From UBA2336 sp964419145 (GTDB taxonomy: Bacteria > Bacteroidota > Bacteroidia > Cytophagales > Cyclobacteriaceae): 64,000 nucleotides of DNA. Below, piece by piece: positions 9,082 to 18,087 of this stretch. The translations under genes and the position numbers were made by a program. Positions within the stretch are counted from its first letter, which is position 1, and the number at the start of each line of letters is the position of its first letter. Where the stretch lies: positions 682,001 through 746,000 of the forward strand of contig CAYQOM010000001.1 of NCBI GenBank assembly GCA_964419145.1, read 5' to 3'. The notes beneath the pieces are model-generated. The model was not told where the DNA came from and ran no database searches. It saw nothing but the letters and a program-made list of their open reading frames with translations.

Positions 9082-9444
9082 ATGGCTGGAACAACTCGTC
9101 AACAAAAATTTGCTAGGCTCATTCACAAAGAAGTGAGTGATATTTTACAGCGTGATAAGCGCGGCATACTCGACAATGCCTTTGTAACGTTGGCCGATGT
9201 TCGGGTTAGTCCTGACCTCAGCGTGGCAAAAATTTATCTGAGCATGATGCTTACCGCTAACAAGGAAGCGCTGCTGGAGAAGATAAACACCCGAAAAAAA
9301 GAAATACGCAAAGCCCTTGGCGACCGAATTAGAAATCAGGCCCGCATTATTCCGGAATTGATTTTTTATATTGATGAGGTGGAGGAGAAGGCACAACGGA
9401 TCGAAGACATTATTCGCAACCTGAATATTCTGCCTGAGAAATAA
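9082..9444 (+). CDS. rbfA: 30S ribosome-binding factor A
   Basis: RbfA, 120 residues from ATG 9082. It binds the 30S subunit during late maturation of 16S rRNA. The family's KH-like fold is seen in TTRQQKFARLIHKEVSDILQ, VTLADVRVSPDLSVAKIYL and the closing RIPELIFYIDEV-like IIPELIFYIDEVEEKAQRI. An upstream ATG at 9034 would add 16 unrelated residues, so it is rejected as the start. A LolC/E-type permease follows 20 bases later, an arrangement I recognise from other Bacteroidota. Confidence 0.93.
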   Translation: MAGTTRQQKFARLIHKEVSDILQRDKRGILDNAFVTLADVRVSPDLSVAKIYLSMMLTANKEALLEKINTRKKEIRKALGDRIRNQARIIPELIFYIDEVEEKAQRIEDIIRNLNILPEK

Positions 9445-9464
9445 TCAACTAAGCTTCGATATCC

Positions 9465-10688
9465 GTGAGCCTGGAATTCTTTATCGCCCGTAAGTATTTA
9501 CTGTCCACACGGAAGAAGAACTTCATCAACATCATATCCATTCTTTCTCTGATCGGTGTTTCGGTCAGTGCCGCGGCACTGATCATTGTATTGTCGGTAT
9601 TTAATGGTTTGGGCGACCTGCTTCGCTCGTTGAATAATTCTTTTGATCCGGAAATTAAAATTGAGGCAGCGCAAGGAAAATCATTTGCGGTTGATGCAGA
9701 GTTAATTGCAAAAATCGAAGCGGTTGAAGGTGTTTCTATTGTTACTGAAGTTATTGAAGATTATGCTTATCTGCGTTACCGCGATGCCAACCAGGTGATT
9801 ACGTTAAAGGGAGTGAGCGAAAATTTTATTGATCAGCATAGAATTGACGATAAAATTGTTGCGGGCGAATTGAAGTTAACGGATGGGGATATCAATTATG
9901 CCATTATTGGTAGAGGCATACAATACACATTGTCTGTGGCTGTTGGCGATGATATGTTTCCCTTACAGGTTTATTATATCAATGATGTAAAGGCGGGGGC
10001 ACTTGACCCATCGCGATTATATTCACGGCAAATTATTTTGCCGGGCGCAGCATTTTCAATCGTGCAAAATTTTGATGAAAACTATGTGTTGGTTCCGTTG
10101 CGGTTTGCCCAGGAACTGTTGCGATACGAAAACAAACGAACGGCATTGGAAATTAAAACTGCTGAAGGTTTTGATATCATAACAGTTCAGCAGCGATTGA
10201 AAAAAGTTCTGGGAGAGCAGTTTGTTGTGCTGAACCATGAGGAACAACACCGCGATTTATACCGGTTGCTAAAAATGGAAAAGCTGTTTACGTTTCTGGC
10301 GCTTTCCGTCTTGCTGGGCATAAGCGCCATTAATATCTTTTTTAGTCTGATGATGCTGGCGCTTGATAAGAAAAAGGACATATCCATTTTATCGGCCTTG
10401 GGCGCCAACAGTGTGCGCATCAAAAAAATCTTTATTGTTGAGGGCGCCATGATTGCCTTGGGGGGGGCCACACTGGGCATACTGCTGGGTGGAATTTTTT
10501 GTTTGCTTCAGCAGCAGTTCGGCCTCATCAGCATGGGCATGGAAACATCCGTTACAGCAGGGTATCCTGTAAAAATGAAACTGGTTGATTTCGTGGGTAC
10601 GTTGGCCGTGGTATCCGTCCTCACTTTTCTCATCTCGTGGCGACCAGCGGTTCTTGCAGCCCGGTCGGTATCGGTGCATAACCTGTAA
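9465..10688 (+). CDS. LolC/LolE-type ABC permease (FtsX family)
   Basis: A 407-residue inner-membrane protein starting at GTG 9465. Topology is one N-terminal helix (residues 21-48, FINIISILSLIGVSVSAAALI), a large periplasmic domain to about residue 265, then three helices, the MacB/FtsX pattern. The opening EFFIARKYLLSTRKKNFINI is the LolC/E signature. Such permeases, driven by an ATPase (LolD), extract lipoproteins from the inner membrane for transfer to the outer membrane. No lolD is beside it. Which Lol subunit it represents cannot be decided, so no symbol is given. It follows rbfA by 20 bases. Confidence 0.88.
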   Translation: MSLEFFIARKYLLSTRKKNFINIISILSLIGVSVSAAALIIVLSVFNGLGDLLRSLNNSFDPEIKIEAAQGKSFAVDAELIAKIEAVEGVSIVTEVIEDYAYLRYRDANQVITLKGVSENFIDQHRIDDKIVAGELKLTDGDINYAIIGRGIQYTLSVAVGDDMFPLQVYYINDVKAGALDPSRLYSRQIILPGAAFSIVQNFDENYVLVPLRFAQELLRYENKRTALEIKTAEGFDIITVQQRLKKVLGEQFVVLNHEEQHRDLYRLLKMEKLFTFLALSVLLGISAINIFFSLMMLALDKKKDISILSALGANSVRIKKIFIVEGAMIALGGATLGILLGGIFCLLQQQFGLISMGMETSVTAGYPVKMKLVDFVGTLAVVSVLTFLISWRPAVLAARSVSVHNL

Positions 10689-10789
10689 GGTTCATGTATG
10701 AAATAGGCTGAAATTCAAACTTTTCGCAATCCCAAAAAGCCTATTTTAGAAGTTCCGTTTTTAGTAAATCGACCAAAAACGGCAAAATC

Positions 10790-13723
10790 ATGAAGGTTTC
10801 AGCGTCTCAGCCGTTTCAAATCATCTATTCGTTGTTCCAGCACGAATACCTAGGCTTCCTTTTTGAGTCCTATATCGTGCATTTGGATGAAAAGGGGAGG
10901 CTAACCTACCAGCATCAAAACATCTCTTCGAAGAATGCCCGTGAGTTTTCAAAAGGTCTTGACGATCGTGATTTCGAGCTGATCAAGCTTATGGACGCCA
11001 TGCAGCAGGATGCGGTTGCCCGCAAGTTTGCCGGAAAGCCCGTGAAGCCGGAAGAATTTTTTCCAAAGGTATTTGATAAAAAGAAAGGCAATGAAGGGCT
11101 GCAGGAGATGATTGAGTTGCACATGGAAACCAAGCGGGCCGAAGTGCTGGAAATACTGAAAGGCAAAATGCTCTTCGAAACCGGTAACGATGGGGAGCCT
11201 ACACACCGAAGAATTGAAGTAATGGAAAGCCGTGCTTCCATTCAATTTCATTTCATGCGAAGCGATGATAATACCAACTATTTTCCAACCTTGTTTTATG
11301 AAGGAAAGAAACTAGAGCTGCCGAATCCAACAGCATATTTGATTTGCAAGGAACCCGCCTGGATGGTGATGAACGGAAAGTTGTATGGTTTTGAAAAGCA
11401 CGTTGACGGCAAAAAACTTCTACCGTTCCTGAGCAAGAAATTTGTGGTGATTCCAAAAAACCTGGAAGAAACCTACTACAACAGATTTGTAGCTCCTTTA
11501 ATTGCCTCGTTTGATGATATTGATGCGAAAGGCTTCGATATCATAAAGACAGAATACGATCCTCGACCTGTACTCACCATATCTGAGTTGCCATCCGTTC
11601 AAAACAACGGAACCCTATTCGATTCTAAATCTGGAGAAGATAAAAGTGATGAATCGGGAAAGATTGTGTTTGACCTTTCTTTTAAATACGGCAAACACAA
11701 ATTTCAAGGAAGAAACCGCGTACCTGTAAGTGTAACGGTTGAAAAGCATGATAACGATTATGTCTTTCACCGCGTACAACGCAAAGCAGAGATGGAAAAA
11801 AACTTTTTAGGGACACTTCAAAAGCTTGGCCTTCCCATGAAGGATTTCAATGTGGCGATTGCAAAGTCGGAAGCTTTTTCATGGTTAAATGAAAACCGGG
11901 TTAATTTATTAAACCTTGGCTTCGAGGTCAGTCAGCCGCAGAGCAACGATAAAAAATATTTTGTAGGCAAAGCGGTTATTGAAGTTGAAGTAAAGGAAAA
12001 CATTGACTGGTTTGATATTCACGCACGCATTCGTTTTGGTGAATTTGAAATTCCATTTAAGGAATTGCGAAAGCTTATACTGAAGAAGAAGGTAGAGTTT
12101 AAGTTACCAAATGGTGAAATCGCCATCATTCCCGAAGCCTGGTTAACCCGTTATGCCGATTTATTTTCTTTGAGTGAAACCGAGGGAGACAAAGAAAAGC
12201 CAGTGTTGCGCAAACATCATCTTAACCTGGTAAAGGAACTGGAGGATGGAAACCTGGCGAAAGTGCACATCAGCGAAAAACTCAGGTCACTGGGTTCATT
12301 CAGCGGCATTAAAAATTATGCTTTGCCTGAGGGCTTTGTTGGCGAACTTCGCCCCTATCAGAAAGCCGGGTATAATTGGCTTCGCTTCCTGAATGAGTTC
12401 CGCTTGGGCGGATGCCTGGCGGACGACATGGGTTTGGGTAAGACGGTTCAAACCCTGGCGATGCTTCAGGCAGAGAAAGATGCAGGACGAGGAACTTCCT
12501 TATTGATTATGCCAACATCGCTGATCTACAATTGGGAAATGGAAGCTTCACGATTTACACCTGAACTAAAGGTGTTGAACTACACCGGAACGTTGCGCAA
12601 CAAGGATATTAAGCGATTTGAAAAGTATGATGTTGTCTTAACATCCTATGGCATAACGCGATTAGATGTTGAACTGCTGAAAAACTTTTACTTCAACTAT
12701 GTCATTCTGGATGAGTCGCAGGTTATTAAGAATCCTTCATCCATTATTGCCAAAGCCGTTCGTGAATTGAAGTCCCGTTACAAACTGGTGCTGACGGGTA
12801 CGCCATTGGAGAACACAACTATGGACTTATGGTCGCAAATCAGTTTTATCAATCCAGGGTTGTTAGGCTCTCAAACGTATTTCCGGCAGGAGTACCAGGT
12901 ACCCATTGAAAAGAAAGGGGACGAAGCAAAATCCAAAAAATTAAATTCGATTATTAAGCCTTTTGTGTTGCGCAGGCATAAATCGCAAGTGGCTACCGAA
13001 CTTCCGGAAAAGGTTGAAAACATTCAATACTCGGTAATGACAACCGAGCAGGAGAAACGTTACGAGGAAGTAAAGTCGTACTATCGCGGAAAAATTCTGG
13101 ACTTGATAGACAAGGAAGGAATGGGCAACAGCCGGTTTATGATTTTGGAAGGCTTAACTAAACTCAGGCAGTTGGCGAATCATCCTAAGATGATTGAGCC
13201 ATCGTATGCGGGCGATTCGGGCAAACTGGAAGACATTACTCATATGTTGGAAAATGCCATTGCGGAAGGGCACAAGGTTTTGGTTTTTAGTCAGTTTGTG
13301 AAGCACCTCACTTTAGTTCGTCAATACCTTAAATCGCACAAAATTGATTTTGCCTACCTGGATGGTTCAAGCATTGATCGCAAGGAACAGGTAGACCGTT
13401 TTAATAAAGACCCGAATGTGAAGGCCTTTTTGATTTCCATTAAAGCCGGTGGATTGGGATTGAACCTGACGGAAGCGGATTATGTGTTTATTCTTGATCC
13501 GTGGTGGAACCCTGCTGTGGAAGCTCAGGCCGTTGATCGCGCGCACCGCATTGGACAGAAGAAAAAAGTGTTTACCTACAAGTTTATTACACGCAATAGC
13601 GTAGAAGAAAAAATACTAATGCTTCAGCAAAAAAAGCTAAAACTTACCCGCGATCTCATTACTACCGAAGAAAGCATTATGAAGCAGCTTACCCGCGAGG
13701 ATATTGAGCAAATGTTGGCTTAA
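10790..13723 (+). CDS. SNF2-family DNA-dependent ATPase
   Basis: A 977-residue SWI2/SNF2 ATPase. Residues 1-520 are an N-terminal region I cannot assign in detail; no SWIM zinc-finger CxC motif is seen. The motor occupies about 525-977: Walker A LADDMGLGKTVQ near 541, Walker B LDESQ near 640 (the usual DEAH reads DESQ), LTGTPLEN near 669, and helicase C motifs LISIKAGGLGLNLTEAD and DRAHRIGQ near 920. The family remodels protein-DNA or protein-RNA complexes; bacterial examples include RapA. It stands alone after the Lol permease. Its stop codon overlaps that of the opposing acyltransferase gene. Confidence 0.9.
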   Translation: MKVSASQPFQIIYSLFQHEYLGFLFESYIVHLDEKGRLTYQHQNISSKNAREFSKGLDDRDFELIKLMDAMQQDAVARKFAGKPVKPEEFFPKVFDKKKGNEGLQEMIELHMETKRAEVLEILKGKMLFETGNDGEPTHRRIEVMESRASIQFHFMRSDDNTNYFPTLFYEGKKLELPNPTAYLICKEPAWMVMNGKLYGFEKHVDGKKLLPFLSKKFVVIPKNLEETYYNRFVAPLIASFDDIDAKGFDIIKTEYDPRPVLTISELPSVQNNGTLFDSKSGEDKSDESGKIVFDLSFKYGKHKFQGRNRVPVSVTVEKHDNDYVFHRVQRKAEMEKNFLGTLQKLGLPMKDFNVAIAKSEAFSWLNENRVNLLNLGFEVSQPQSNDKKYFVGKAVIEVEVKENIDWFDIHARIRFGEFEIPFKELRKLILKKKVEFKLPNGEIAIIPEAWLTRYADLFSLSETEGDKEKPVLRKHHLNLVKELEDGNLAKVHISEKLRSLGSFSGIKNYALPEGFVGELRPYQKAGYNWLRFLNEFRLGGCLADDMGLGKTVQTLAMLQAEKDAGRGTSLLIMPTSLIYNWEMEASRFTPELKVLNYTGTLRNKDIKRFEKYDVVLTSYGITRLDVELLKNFYFNYVILDESQVIKNPSSIIAKAVRELKSRYKLVLTGTPLENTTMDLWSQISFINPGLLGSQTYFRQEYQVPIEKKGDEAKSKKLNSIIKPFVLRRHKSQVATELPEKVENIQYSVMTTEQEKRYEEVKSYYRGKILDLIDKEGMGNSRFMILEGLTKLRQLANHPKMIEPSYAGDSGKLEDITHMLENAIAEGHKVLVFSQFVKHLTLVRQYLKSHKIDFAYLDGSSIDRKEQVDRFNKDPNVKAFLISIKAGGLGLNLTEADYVFILDPWWNPAVEAQAVDRAHRIGQKKKVFTYKFITRNSVEEKILMLQQKKLKLTRDLITTEESIMKQLTREDIEQMLA

Positions 13724-14580
13724 GGTTTAGCTTGTTTTAGGTGTCGTTTTTTCCACCGGTTATGTGACCATAACCATCCGGCAGGATCTTTTTGTATCAC
13801 CTCTTCAACAATTTTTGCATAATTCTTAACAACATCTTCCGAATCAGGCGCATACGGGGGTTCGGCAACTTTTACTAATGTGCAGGTGTAGTATCCACGT
13901 TTTACTTTATTCACCGATCCGTAAAGTACGGGGTATTGCGTAAGGCTGGCCATTTGCTGACTTCCATAAAAAAATACCGTTGCCTGGTTAAGAAAGGTGG
14001 TCTCGTATTTTCTGTTTTGCTTTCTGCCAGGATATTGGTCGGCAACAATAGCAATTCCGCGTAAAATGCTTTTTCGTTTAACCAATTCACGAGCGACATC
14101 ATTTCGTTTGATGGCATGCCCACCAAAACGTGTGCGACAGGTTTGCATCAGGGTATCAACAAATCTGGAATTGAGAGGTTGGTAGACAAAATCAATGGGA
14201 ATATTTAGCCACAGATTTCCGGAAACGAGTAACCACTCCCAGTTAAACTGATGCGAGGAAAGCAATATGATAGATTGATTGTTTTGTCTGTAATTGTCAA
14301 CCATTTCTGGATTTGTATACTTCATTCGAGCTCTCAATTCCGCCTTGGAAATAGTGAGTAGCTTTAGGGTTTCAACGGCATAGTCACAGAGATTCAAATA
14401 AAACGCGCGTTCAATTTTTTTTAATTCAGGCTTTGAAAGGTGCGGAAATGAGTTTTTAAGATTTCTCCTAACCAACCCTCTTCGGTATCGTACTACATAG
14501 TAACTCAACAAAAACAACAGGTCGGCCATCCGGTAGAGGACGGTGAATGGCAGATGCGAGATGAGTTTGAGAAATAACAT
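13720..14580 (-). CDS. LpxL/HtrB-like lipid A acyltransferase
   Basis: A 286-residue membrane-anchored acyltransferase. The N-terminus is hydrophobic (residues 1-31). The catalytic HX4E motif appears as SSHQFNWEW near residue 108, and further family blocks are VADQYPGRKQNRKYETTFL and the C-terminal LWSHNRWKKR. Such enzymes add secondary acyl chains to lipid A at the inner membrane. The exact chain and position are not predictable. The 3' ends of this gene and the SNF2 gene share TTAA (13720-13723), so both stop codons overlap on opposite strands. It diverges from the SDR gene. Confidence 0.86.
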   Translation of the reverse strand: MLFLKLISHLPFTVLYRMADLLFLLSYYVVRYRRGLVRRNLKNSFPHLSKPELKKIERAFYLNLCDYAVETLKLLTISKAELRARMKYTNPEMVDNYRQNNQSIILLSSHQFNWEWLLVSGNLWLNIPIDFVYQPLNSRFVDTLMQTCRTRFGGHAIKRNDVARELVKRKSILRGIAIVADQYPGRKQNRKYETTFLNQATVFFYGSQQMASLTQYPVLYGSVNKVKRGYYTCTLVKVAEPPYAPDSEDVVKNYAKIVEEVIQKDPAGWLWSHNRWKKRHLKQAKP

Positions 14581-14663
14581 GTTCGCTATTAAACGGTCAA
14601 CAAGTTAAATAAGTATTACTATTTTTGATGATTAAACGAGCGAAAAGGCTAACCAGTTCGCTC

Positions 14664-15476
14664 ATGCGTATGAAGGATAAAGTTGTTATCATCACCGGAG
14701 GAACTTCCGGTATTGGAAAAGCACTGGCTTTTGAATTTGGTCGGCATGGCTCATGGGTTGTGATTACGGGAAGAAATGCCAACGACCTGAAAGCAACAGC
14801 AGAAGAACTGCAGGCTGCAGGAATTAAGGCGTTAGGAATACATGCGGATGTTAGCCTGGAAGATGATAATAAAAGAATGGCAGAAGAAACAATTCGTCAT
14901 TTTGGGCGAATCGATGTGTTGGTAAATAATGCCGGTATCTCAATGCGAGCAGCCTTTGAAGATGTTCGAATTGAGGTGATTAAAAAAGTAATGGATATAA
15001 ACTTTTATGGAGCATTGTATGCCACCCATTATTGCTTGCCCGAAATTGTAAAAAATAAAGGGTCTATTGTAGGCATCTCGTCAATTGCCGGATACCGTGG
15101 ATTGCCGGGAAGAACCGGTTATTCCGCTTCGAAATTTGCACTGAATGGTTTTCTGGAGGTGCTTCGGACTGAGTATTTGAAAAAGGGAGTTCATGTATTG
15201 ACCGCGTGTCCCGGCTTCACTTCTACGAATATCAGAATGCGGGCATTGCTAGCTGATGGACGCGAGCAAAAGGAATCTCCCCGCGAAGAAAGTAAAGAGA
15301 TGACACCGGAAGAATGCGCCCGCCACATTTATCGGGCTACGGTAAAACGAAAGCAAATTATTATATTGACTTTGGAGGGAAAGCTGGCCGTGTTCTTTAA
15401 CAAGTGGTGGCCATGGCTTGCAGACAGACTTGTATTTAATGCCATGGCACGCGAGGCCAATGCACCGATTAAATAG
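14664..15476 (+). CDS. short-chain dehydrogenase/reductase
   Basis: A 270-residue classical SDR. Cofactor-binding TGGTSGIGKALA near residue 10, NNAGIS near residue 90, and the catalytic Ser-Tyr-Lys set in SSIAGYRG followed by TGYSASK are all present. An Arg in the TGRNAND strand suggests NADP preference, which is inference. The start is ATG 14664, with an equally plausible ATG at 14670; an upstream ATG at 14625 would add a 13-residue basic leader. The C-terminus (IIILTLEGKLAVFFNKWWP) resembles SDRs with a membrane-associated tail. The substrate is unknown. It diverges from the acyltransferase gene. Confidence 0.85.
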   Translation: MRMKDKVVIITGGTSGIGKALAFEFGRHGSWVVITGRNANDLKATAEELQAAGIKALGIHADVSLEDDNKRMAEETIRHFGRIDVLVNNAGISMRAAFEDVRIEVIKKVMDINFYGALYATHYCLPEIVKNKGSIVGISSIAGYRGLPGRTGYSASKFALNGFLEVLRTEYLKKGVHVLTACPGFTSTNIRMRALLADGREQKESPREESKEMTPEECARHIYRATVKRKQIIILTLEGKLAVFFNKWWPWLADRLVFNAMAREANAPIK

Positions 15477-15483
15477 TTATGCT

Positions 15484-16176
15484 ATGAAAAAAAATTTGCT
15501 TGCGATATCAATCGTTTTTGGTATAGAAATGGTATGTGCTCAAAATGTTTCAGACTTACCCGCCAATAGTTTTCCTTTTAATCTTTCAGGAAATACTATT
15601 CAGACATTCGACAATCGTTACGAGGGAATTCAAGGGCACCATACATTTTTTCAAGATTTCTCTCCAGGACTGGTTGAGTTAAAGAATAAAGAAATTTACC
15701 AGAATGTATTAATTAATTATGATGCGGTTCTGGACAATCTGATTGCCAAAAGTGAAAAAATCTCATCAAACATGGTAGTAAGGAAAGACCTTGTGCAAAG
15801 ATTTGTTTTGTACGAGGGTTCCCAGGAATTTAGATTTATTAAATATTCAATTAATGGACTTCCTGTTTTCTTATTGGAATTAGTTGAAGGGGAAGTTGCC
15901 TTTTATTGTAAAGTAACTAAATCAATTAAGCGTGCGGAGCTAGGAGGCGCATACAACACCTCCCAAAACCGCTATGATGAGTTTAAATCGTCATATGTGT
16001 ACTACGTTAAGGATTTGAAAGGGCTGAGAGAGATTCCACAAACCAAAAAGGGTGTCATTCGATCTTTTCCAAATCTGGAAACCAAACTCAGCACTTTTTT
16101 TAAGAACAACAAAATCGATTTCAATGACTATTCCGAAGTGCGATCCTTATTTAAATATATTTCAGAGAATCTTTAG
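15484..16176 (+). CDS. exported protein of unknown function
   Basis: A 230-residue protein I do not recognise. The first 19 residues form a signal peptide ending at CAQ, so it is probably periplasmic or secreted. The body is mixed alpha/beta with an aromatic and charged composition (FRFIKYSINGLPVFLLELVEG, SSYVYYVKDLKG) and no repeats or metal-binding motif. The start is ATG 15484, eight bases after the SDR stop; a longer frame reading back into the SDR gene is an overlap artefact. It is AT-richer than its upstream neighbours. Its TAG stop overlaps the TAA stop of the opposing DUF3857 gene within TTAG (16173-16176). Confidence 0.7.
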   Translation: MKKNLLAISIVFGIEMVCAQNVSDLPANSFPFNLSGNTIQTFDNRYEGIQGHHTFFQDFSPGLVELKNKEIYQNVLINYDAVLDNLIAKSEKISSNMVVRKDLVQRFVLYEGSQEFRFIKYSINGLPVFLLELVEGEVAFYCKVTKSIKRAELGGAYNTSQNRYDEFKSSYVYYVKDLKGLREIPQTKKGVIRSFPNLETKLSTFFKNNKIDFNDYSEVRSLFKYISENL

Positions 16177-18083
16177 GTTTTTGTAAGGAAAACAAGCTTT
16201 GTGTTGTCGGCTTTGTTTATAGCCTTGTAGAAATCCAACATTTCATTGTATGACTCGGGAGGAAAGGCGCCTTTAAAGAATTTTGTCTTTCGGACATACA
16301 TGACCTTACCTTGGTCTACAATCACTGAAGCTTCATATTCTCCAAAACGAGAGCTAATCTTTATAGGGTCTGGAGTAAATTCAGGATAGATACCTTCAGG
16401 TAAGTGATAGCGTATGGTATCGATATCTGTATAACCCATTCTTTGATGGACCATCGTTTTTCGATTATCAATCATTTCCGGAACAAAGGTAGACCGATTC
16501 AATAAGTTTGGTGTAATGAACAATCGTTTTCCACTAACTACGGAAAATCTTCTTAGGTTCAGATTCATCGTAACAATGGCTGATGGTATTTTATCTTTGA
16601 TATTGGATATTGAAAATGATGTAAGATCAAAGCTTGGGATTGTGGTAGTCTTTAAAATCCATTTTTTTTGATCCTCTTGTGAACTTGCTAAGTAAAAATT
16701 AAGATCTTGATGTTCATATTTAAGTCCAGAGTAAGTAGTAGTAACACTAGACTTTGCATCTCCATTAGCTTCAACATAAACGTCACCTGTGCGGACTTGA
16801 TAATTTGTTTCATGTGTGTAACTAGGTGTATTCGCCCACACCCCACCCGATTCCGTATGCAAGAGAGCCTTACGGTTTCCGGTAAAGTGTCCAAGATATC
16901 CAAATGGAGAGCTTTGATTTGTGCACTCTAGCCATAACGTGTCGGATTGAAGGGGTACTGCAACAATTATATGGTTACTTTGATGGCTTGGAAAGTCAAG
17001 AATCAAATCATCCCTAAAATCTCCAGCCTTAATGGAAGAATAGTAGCCTTTTATTCCAACGATATTAAGCAATGAAATCATGTAGTTTGACAATGCTTTG
17101 CAATCACCGTATCCAAGCTTGTCCACTAATGATGCTTCGAATGGCTGCAGACCTCCAATACCAAGAGCTATGTTTACGTATCTTGTTTTGTTTTGGAGAT
17201 ATTCGTAGAGTACCTTAACTTTTTCTTCAGAAGTAGGTAAGCCATCAGTTAATTTTCTTACTGTTTGTTGGGTTTCTAAAGGAAGGACATCACGTCCTTT
17301 AAGAAGCTTATTTTTCCAGAGACCAAAACTCTCCCAAGTACTCATATCTCCAACATACCCTTCATATTCAAATGTACTAGGGGCTGCCATAATTCTGGAG
17401 ACCTGTTCGTGAACAAATGGTCCGTATGGCTCAACCTTAATTGGATGGATGTTTGTGAACGTCCAGGTTAATGATTCGGTACCATCACTATTTTTATCAT
17501 GCTGAGGGGGAGAATCAATATTTATGAGTTTATATCTCGGAACAAGGTCAGGAGGAAAAACCAATTTGTAGGAGAAATTTTCAACGGAGACCTTTTCATC
17601 GGAAACGAGAGCAGAACTTGGTATTCCATATAGAAAACGATACTCAATCTCATATTCAAATTCTACAGTATATGGATACACACTATTGGTCAAGTCTGCT
17701 GATTTATACCGGTTGTCGCTAAACAGACTGTAGCCGTCATACGCACTACGGTCTTCAATTTCACTTGATTTTAGCTTACGAATAAGTCCACCGTTTGAGT
17801 CATATATATTTCCTTTGAAAGAAGTTATTTTAGTTAATTTATCATATCCAACTGAGGGTTGGGCATATGCTTTACCATTTCCATTGAGTATTGTAGCTAC
17901 CATTCGAACGGTATGTGTTGCTTGCGATTTCGATTGGATACGAAAGGTCATATGATCCTCACGAACAACCACATCAACATTTTTCATGAGTTCTTCTGGT
18001 ATTTGGTTTATAGCGTACTTCTTTTGCCCAGAGACACTGATGCTAATAAGATAAACAAAAAATAACTGGATAAGGATTTTCAC
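16173..18083 (-). CDS. DUF3857 transglutaminase-like exported protein with near-complete catalytic triad
   Basis: A 636-residue exported protein: signal peptide at residues 1-19, N-terminal DUF3857 beta domain, then a transglutaminase-like core around residues 275-410, then a C-terminal beta-rich domain. The core has the expected Cys in GYGDCKALSNYM and His in SNHIIVAVP. The position that is usually Asp reads Glu in LWLECTN, so the triad is Cys-His-Glu. These proteins are widespread in Bacteroidota; substrates are mostly unknown. The start is a GTG at 18083, only four bases after the stop of the upstream DUF3857 gene, so the two form an operon. Confidence 0.85.
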   Translation of the reverse strand: MKILIQLFFVYLISISVSGQKKYAINQIPEELMKNVDVVVREDHMTFRIQSKSQATHTVRMVATILNGNGKAYAQPSVGYDKLTKITSFKGNIYDSNGGLIRKLKSSEIEDRSAYDGYSLFSDNRYKSADLTNSVYPYTVEFEYEIEYRFLYGIPSSALVSDEKVSVENFSYKLVFPPDLVPRYKLINIDSPPQHDKNSDGTESLTWTFTNIHPIKVEPYGPFVHEQVSRIMAAPSTFEYEGYVGDMSTWESFGLWKNKLLKGRDVLPLETQQTVRKLTDGLPTSEEKVKVLYEYLQNKTRYVNIALGIGGLQPFEASLVDKLGYGDCKALSNYMISLLNIVGIKGYYSSIKAGDFRDDLILDFPSHQSNHIIVAVPLQSDTLWLECTNQSSPFGYLGHFTGNRKALLHTESGGVWANTPSYTHETNYQVRTGDVYVEANGDAKSSVTTTYSGLKYEHQDLNFYLASSQEDQKKWILKTTTIPSFDLTSFSISNIKDKIPSAIVTMNLNLRRFSVVSGKRLFITPNLLNRSTFVPEMIDNRKTMVHQRMGYTDIDTIRYHLPEGIYPEFTPDPIKISSRFGEYEASVIVDQGKVMYVRKTKFFKGAFPPESYNEMLDFYKAINKADNTKLVFLTKT

Positions 18084-18087
18084 GGCA

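Noticed and set aside
10701..10746. Terminator between the Lol permease and SNF2 genes
   Set aside because: The nine-base arms (10701-10709 and 10738-10746) are AT-rich and separated by 28 bases, too far apart to count as a reliable terminator.
15418..15483. Longer start for the 15484 exported protein
   Set aside because: It overlaps the end of the SDR gene in another frame and would hide the signal peptide that begins at 15484.
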